Positions 6,705 through 9,571 of a stretch of DNA of 9,571 nt are shown here, piece after piece. This DNA is from an uncultured Clostridium sp. Its GTDB lineage: Bacteria; Bacillota; Clostridia; TANB77; CAG-508. The stretch is from assembly GCA_900553015.1 (NCBI GenBank), contig USBY01000036.1:1-9571 (forward strand), in the 5' to 3' direction. Position 1 is the stretch's first letter. Each line of letters begins with the position of its first letter. A program made the translations under genes and the position numbers. A model generated the notes under the pieces. The model was not told where the DNA came from and ran no database searches. It saw only the letters and a list, made by a program, of their open reading frames with translations.

Positions 6705-6778
6705 AATAGCACTATCATCAGAATATAGCGGATATAAGCTTTGAAGTGTTATTTTTTGTATAAATTCTTTTTTTATAT

Positions 6779-7585
6779 TTATTTACTTTTACTAAAAAAC
6801 CAATTCATAATATTTTCATCATATGCAAATAATCCTAAACCTGCATGTTCATCTTGCATTCCTTGTGATGTAAAATAGTCGTGATTTTTTACATCTAAAA
6901 CTAATATATCCGCTATCTGCTCATCACTTAATCCTTGCTCTTCGTATAATTTGTGTAAGCTATTATAGGCATTTTTAGCTTTCTGTGATCCATAATAGCT
7001 ATCATTTTCACCTATAGCAATATATAAAGGTGTTCTTTCATTTGCTAGAACTTCTAAGTCGCCATCCCATTGACTACTTACAAATAATGCTGATGTAAAT
7101 AATTCTGGTCTTTTTCCTAAAACAATTGATAATGTTTCTCCTCCCCAGTCATCTAATTGTAGAGAGATAATAATCATATCTTTGTTATATTGTTGCGCTT
7201 CATATGGGAATGGCTCATTCATATTTGCTCCTACTCCCTGAAAATACAAACCTTCCCAACCAGGTAATGCAAAATAAATTGCATATTGGTCTGTTTCGTT
7301 ATATCCTTCTGGAAAATATGACGCAAAATGTATATCTCCCTGTTCTTCTGAATGTAAAACATTATCTATAATAAAACCTCTTTGCTCATTTGTTCCCACT
7401 TCAAGCTCAGCTGCGTTTTCGCTTATATTACCAGAAGTAACATTAGGTTCTTCAACAGTATTGCTTGAAATATTGCTACTTTCTGTAGTCGACATGTTTT
7501 GTGTATAATAATAGATTCCTATGGAAATTAAAACTATAATAATTACGATAATTATTCCTAATATACTTTTTTTCATAAAAAACAT
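6779..7585 (-). CDS. Membrane-anchored alpha/beta hydrolase, apparently lacking its nucleophile elbow
   Basis: A 268-residue protein with an N-terminal helix (about 7-27), a Ser/Thr/Asn/Glu-rich linker to about 65, then an alpha/beta-hydrolase-type domain. Recognisable parts are YAIYFALPGWEGLYFQG (101-117, oxyanion-side strand), MIIISLQLDDWG, KRPELFTSALFVSSQWDG (158-175), the acid-loop region GENDSYYGS (192-200) and the His region VKNHDYFTS (232-240). Full-length relatives, as I remember them, have about 35-40 extra residues between DWG and GETLS, including the G-x-S-x-G elbow. Here Gly148 runs straight into Gly149-Glu150, so no serine elbow is seen. The start could be ATG 7585 or ATG 7576 (MKKS). 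The ribosome binding site AAGGAG overlaps the TAA stop of the aldo/keto reductase and lies 2 or 11 nt from these, so the choice is open. Translation is probably coupled to the reductase. Confidence 0.72.
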   Translation of the reverse strand: MFFMKKSILGIIIVIIIVLISIGIYYYTQNMSTTESSNISSNTVEEPNVTSGNISENAAELEVGTNEQRGFIIDNVLHSEEQGDIHFASYFPEGYNETDQYAIYFALPGWEGLYFQGVGANMNEPFPYEAQQYNKDMIIISLQLDDWGGETLSIVLGKRPELFTSALFVSSQWDGDLEVLANERTPLYIAIGENDSYYGSQKAKNAYNSLHKLYEEQGLSDEQIADILVLDVKNHDYFTSQGMQDEHAGLGLFAYDENIMNWFFSKSK

Positions 7586-7591
7586 ATCTCC

Positions 7592-8437
7592 TTATTTTTG
7601 TGCATCTAAATCTGGTCTCATTTGCACATAACTTGCAAGCATTTCTGGTGTACTTTGATAATATCTCTTATTTTTATTTATCTTCGCAATTTCTTCCATT
7701 TCTTCATTAGTTAATTTAAAATCAAAGATATCAATATTTGCTTTTATGTGTTTAAGATTTGCAGCTCCTGGTATTACTATATTTCCAGCTTGAATATGCC
7801 ATCTTAAGATAATTTGCACATTACTTTTTCCATATTTTTCGGCTAATTTACTAAATATAGGTTCATTAATTAATCCTTTATCTCCATGTCCTAATGGATA
7901 CCAAGCTTGTAATTTTATGTCTTGTTTATTTAAAAATTCTTTCATCTCTGTTTGTGGGTAATATGGATGTGCTTCTGTTTGTAAAATAGTTGGTTTTATT
8001 TCGCAATTATCTAATATTTCTTGTATTCCTTTTTCATCAAAATTAGATAAGCCAATTGCTCTTACCTTTCCTTCTTTTACTGCTTTTTCCATTACCTTAT
8101 AACCTTTCATATAATTTCCTGCTGGTTGGTGAATTAACAATAAATCTATATAGTCTGTATCTAATCTTTTTAATGTTCTTTCTACTTGGTCTTCTTCTTC
8201 GTAAAATGCAGGCCATAATTTTGTTTCTAAAAATATTTCTTCTCTTGGAAGTCCTGATTTCTTTATTCCTCTTCCTACACCTTTTTCATTTACATAAGCA
8301 TTTGCTGTATCTATTAATCTATATCCTTCTTTTAATGCATTATATACAGATTCTTCTGCTTGGTCAGGTGTTAGCATAAATGTTCCTATTCCTAACATTG
8401 GCATTTCTACACCATTATTTAATCTTATTTTTTCCAT
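7592..8437 (-). CDS. Aldo/keto reductase (AKR5-like, 2,5-diketogluconate/methylglyoxal reductase type)
   Basis: A 281-residue NADPH-dependent aldo/keto reductase of normal length for the bacterial YvgN/YtbE-like group. The catalytic tetrad is complete: Asp43 and Tyr48 in RLIDTANAYVNE, Lys73 in LETKLWP and His103 in LLLIHQP. The family signatures GVEMPMLGIGTF (9-20) and VRAIGLSNF are present, and IVIPGA marks the cofactor-phosphate loop. It reduces aldehydes or ketones such as methylglyoxal in the cytosol; the exact substrate is not evident. It is the first gene of the operon, followed by the anchored hydrolase with an overlapping ribosome binding site. Its own site is AAAAGGAGAG. Expression is very probably controlled by the divergently encoded MerR-type regulator through the 19-bp-spacer promoter at 8592-8622, which leaves a leader of about 148 nt. 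Confidence 0.93.
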   Translation of the reverse strand: MEKIRLNNGVEMPMLGIGTFMLTPDQAEESVYNALKEGYRLIDTANAYVNEKGVGRGIKKSGLPREEIFLETKLWPAFYEEEDQVERTLKRLDTDYIDLLLIHQPAGNYMKGYKVMEKAVKEGKVRAIGLSNFDEKGIQEILDNCEIKPTILQTEAHPYYPQTEMKEFLNKQDIKLQAWYPLGHGDKGLINEPIFSKLAEKYGKSNVQIILRWHIQAGNIVIPGAANLKHIKANIDIFDFKLTNEEMEEIAKINKNKRYYQSTPEMLASYVQMRPDLDAQK

Positions 8438-8585
8438 AATATACTCTCTCCTTTTCTCTTTATTTCTATAAAAATTATATTATCGAGCTTTTTCTTAAGG
8501 AAGTTCAAAAAAGTTGAAGCTGTATAAACCAAAGGTTTATATGTAAATTTTTATAGATAGATTCTTGCATTTTTTTATCTTTTGC
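8438..8585 (-). other. Long, potentially folded 5' leader of the aldo/keto reductase operon
   Basis: Between the predicted transcription start (about 8585) and the start codon lie about 148 nt with nested inverted repeats. An outer 11-bp pair is CTATAAAAATT (8466-8476) with AATTTTTATAG (8546-8556). An inner hairpin TATAAACC/GGTTTATA has a 3-nt loop (8523-8541). Further short pairings such as TTCAA/TTGAA lie near 8503-8518. This could be a cis-acting RNA or simply AT-rich noise. It matches no riboswitch class I know. Confidence 0.3.
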
Positions 8586-8593
8586 ATTATAAT
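8565..8593 (+). promoter_or_regulatory. Promoter of the MerR regulator gene
   Basis: On the plus strand TTGCAT (8565-8570) and TATAAT (8588-8593) are separated by 17 bp, giving a start near 8600 and a leader of about 63 nt before the regulator gene. Its -10 overlaps the -10 of the opposing reductase promoter, and the dyad lies just at the start of transcription. Regulator bound there would be expected to repress its own gene while activating the operon. Confidence 0.6.
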
Positions 8594-8622
8594 TATATTT
8601 GTCGGTAGCTGCTACCGGTCAA
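8592..8622 (-). promoter_or_regulatory. MerR-type promoter (19-bp spacer) of the aldo/keto reductase operon
   Basis: On the minus strand TTGACC (8617-8622) and TATAAT (8592-8597) are separated by exactly 19 bp, the diagnostic overlong spacing of MerR-activated promoters. A second TATAAT follows immediately (8586-8591). An A-run precedes the -35. The 15-base stretch GTCAATAGTTTTTTT on the plus strand (8618-8632) is repeated exactly at the flavodoxin promoter (5356-5370). Confidence 0.8.
8603..8617. promoter_or_regulatory. Putative MerR operator dyad
   Basis: CGGTAGC-T-GCTACCG, a perfect 7-bp dyad around one central base, sits inside the 19-bp spacer of the reductase promoter, where MerR-family dimers bind. 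It is much more GC-rich than its surroundings and differs from the GGAGT/ACTC dyad at the flavodoxin promoter. Confidence 0.75.
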
Positions 8623-8662
8623 TAGTTTTTTTAAATTTTTTTAATTTTTTTGGAGGCAAATT

Positions 8663-9058
8663 ATGTATTCAATGAAAGAAACTTGTCAAATGGTTGGTTT
8701 ACCTTATGAAACATTAAAATATTATTGTAACGAGGGACTTATTCCAAATGTAAAACGTGATAAAAATAACTATCGTGTATTTGATGATAAAAATATTAAT
8801 TGGATTAATTCCTTAACATGTTTAAAAAATTGTGATATGACTATTTCTGAAATGAAAGAATATCTTGAATTGTGTTTGCAAGGTCCTTCTACAATACCAG
8901 AAAGGAAACGAATCCTTGCTATAAAACAACAACATCTAATAGAAAAGCAAAAGAAATTACAAGAAAGTATTGATTATATAAATTGGAAACAAAATTTTTA
9001 TGATGATGTCTTAAGTGGTAAAACTAAATATGTAAGTAATCTAATAGATGTTGATTAA
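8663..9058 (+). CDS. MerR-family transcriptional regulator, AdhR-like
   Basis: A 131-residue cytoplasmic DNA-binding protein. The N-terminal winged helix-turn-helix is typical: MYSMKETCQMVGLPYETLKYY (1-21) followed by wing residues NEGLIPNVKRDKNNYRVF (23-40). The segment SLTCLKNCDMTISEMKEYL (50-68) matches the AdhR/YyaN-like subgroup, and the C-terminal 80-111 is the coiled-coil dimerisation helix. Five cysteines are present. Cys53 falls at about the position of the conserved Cys52 of Bacillus subtilis AdhR, which senses aldehydes. Lys19 replaces the Arg of the usual LRYYE and Cys22 replaces its Glu, so DNA recognition may be altered. It is divergent from the aldo/keto reductase operon, whose promoter has MerR architecture. 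Start at 8663 has GGAGG eight bases upstream; a terminator follows at once. Confidence 0.92.
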   Translation: MYSMKETCQMVGLPYETLKYYCNEGLIPNVKRDKNNYRVFDDKNINWINSLTCLKNCDMTISEMKEYLELCLQGPSTIPERKRILAIKQQHLIEKQKKLQESIDYINWKQNFYDDVLSGKTKYVSNLIDVD

Positions 9059-9065
9059 ATTTTAT

Positions 9066-9111
9066 CGTTAAAGTATGTTCTAAAGCCATACTTTAACGAT
9101 TTTTTGTTTTT
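9066..9111 (+). terminator. Strong intrinsic terminator of the MerR gene
   Basis: CGTTAAAGTATG (9066-9077) pairs perfectly with CATACTTTAACG (9087-9098) around a 9-nt loop, followed by ATTTTTTGTTTTT. It begins 7 bp after the regulator stop codon. Confidence 0.93.
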
Positions 9112-9152
9112 ATTATAGGGGCCAACTTTTTTCATTTAACGTCCTCTGTCTT

Positions 9153-9236
9153 TTAATCTTCTAGTTTTGCGTTAGCAACAAATTTCTTTAATTCTTTCAT
9201 AGGCATATTAAAGAATCTTTGACCTTTATTTAAGTT
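9153..9236 (-). pseudogene. Possible C-terminal fragment of an unidentified gene
   Basis: A minus-strand frame of 27 codons ends in TAA at 9153-9155 and reads NLNKGQRFFNMP followed by MKELKKFVANAKLED. It has protein-like composition (basic, mixed helix-forming) but no credible start or ribosome binding site, and it is closed upstream by a TGA. It overlaps the beginning of the plus-strand LysR fragment by a few codons, which suggests two broken genes joined near 9223-9236. I do not recognise the family. It may be chance. Confidence 0.25.
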
Positions 9237-9441
9237 TCAAGATTTATTCATTTCTTCTGAAGAAAATGGCTATTTACTTATTACTTTAGATTGTTGGAAA
9301 AATGTTCATCCAGCTTTTAAAACAATTCCTCTTTCTTCTGGAGAAAAAATTCCTTATGGAGTACTTTATTCTAAAACACCTAGTACTGGCGCAAGTAAAT
9401 TTTTGAATTTAATAAAAAATGTAGCTTTAAAGACAAAATAA
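9223..9441 (+). pseudogene. C-terminal fragment of a LysR-type transcriptional regulator
   Basis: An open frame of 72 codons runs from just after a TGA (9220-9222) to TAA (9439-9441). It has no start codon in a suitable place. The residues GYLLITLDCWKNVHPAFKTIPL followed by KIPYGVLYSKTPS match the C-terminal part of the LysR substrate-binding domain, in which a TLDCW-x-VHP strand and an IPYGLLYS strand close the second subdomain. The DNA-binding N-terminus and most of the effector domain (some 220 residues) are absent, and the adjacent upstream sequence is unrelated. It is therefore a truncated, presumably non-functional remnant. It still ends with its own strong terminator. Confidence 0.75.
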
Positions 9442-9473
9442 AAAACGTTCTTATGAACGTTTTTTTATTTTTA
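9441..9473 (+). terminator. Strong, possibly bidirectional terminator after the LysR fragment
   Basis: AAAAACGTTC (9441-9450) and GAACGTTTTT (9455-9464) form a 10-bp stem around TTAT, followed by further T-rich sequence on the plus strand. On the minus strand the stem is likewise followed by TTTTTTATTTTG, so it could end transcription from both sides. Confidence 0.88.
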
Positions 9474-9564
9474 ACAAATTTTTAATTTTATTTATTATTT
9501 TTTTAATAAAGTTTTCATTTTTTATTACGGTTGGAAGATTTGTTATTTTTTCTTCTTCTTTCTT
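9451..9564 (-). other. Possible 3' end of a minus-strand gene entering from the right
   Basis: The 98 bases beyond the terminator hold no complete gene. On the minus strand a 37-codon frame (KKEEEKITNLPTVIKNEN then FIKKIINKIKNLLKIKKRS) runs from 9564 to a TAA at 9451-9453 inside the terminator loop. It looks like the basic tail of a protein, but a TAA at 9565-9567 blocks the frame and no start is visible. It would need a frameshift, or is chance in AT-rich sequence. Confidence 0.2.
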
Positions 9565-9571
9565 TTATTTT

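Noticed and set aside
8056..8379. Leu-rich plus-strand frame opposite the aldo/keto reductase
   Set aside because: It is the reverse-frame shadow of a clear enzyme gene and has no ribosome binding site or family features; the same applies to the other opposite-strand frames in the window.
9055..9135. Minus-strand mini-ORF starting MKKVGPYNKN preceded by AGAGGAC
   Set aside because: It is only 26 codons and reads straight back through the MerR terminator stem, so coding is unlikely.
1..9571. CRISPR array, tRNA, rRNA or defence system
   Set aside because: No regularly spaced repeats, no cloverleaf or rRNA-like segments and no nuclease or toxin-antitoxin pair were seen.

Overview
The window is very AT-rich, with A/T-ending codons, strong AGGAGG-type ribosome binding sites, short intergenic gaps and many single-helix membrane-anchored proteins. 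This points to a low-GC Firmicute, most likely a gut-type Clostridia. No gene in the window fixes the species. Nearly all genes lie on the minus strand. The exception is a MerR-type regulator near the right end, which is transcribed divergently.

Layout from left to right: the outer tip of an IS3-family-like insertion sequence (1-51); a MntP-type manganese exporter with its own promoter (78-647); a tightly packed minus-strand gene set read from 3068 down to 751 (anchored protein of unknown function, GNAT acetyltransferase, small cupin, SGNH hydrolase), ended by a hairpin at 721-741; an anchored beta-lactamase-superfamily serine hydrolase (3194-4336) with a perfect-stem terminator; a non-coding interval (4337-4622) that looks like the structured end of an IS200/IS605-type element, abutting the stop codon of an anchored flavodoxin (4623-5300); then an aldehyde/carbonyl-metabolism operon read from about 8585 down to 5414: aldo/keto reductase, anchored alpha/beta hydrolase, a tiny membrane ORF, and a YqhD/BdhA-like iron alcohol dehydrogenase. 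The MerR regulator (8663-9058) follows with a strong terminator. The right end (9112-9571) is a patch of gene debris that includes the C-terminal third of a LysR-type regulator.

The best-supported regulatory story is the MerR circuit. The reductase operon has a TTGACC and TATAAT pair separated by exactly 19 bp, with a 7-bp dyad in the spacer. This is the architecture that MerR-family activators untwist. The merR gene diverges from it, with its own 17-bp-spaced promoter overlapping the same site. The flavodoxin gene has a second 19-bp-spacer promoter with a different dyad (GGAGT/ACTC). The regulator resembles AdhR and keeps a cysteine at about the position of the AdhR sensing cysteine. The inferred role is a response to reactive aldehydes or electrophiles, with two oxidoreductases as effectors.

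Three things deserve attention. The alpha/beta hydrolase appears to have lost its nucleophile elbow by an in-frame internal deletion. The 4420-4622 element has nested hairpins and a possible pseudoknot resembling an IS605 right end or TnpB guide RNA scaffold without a transposase gene. The two MerR-type promoters carry unlike dyads although only one regulator gene is present here.
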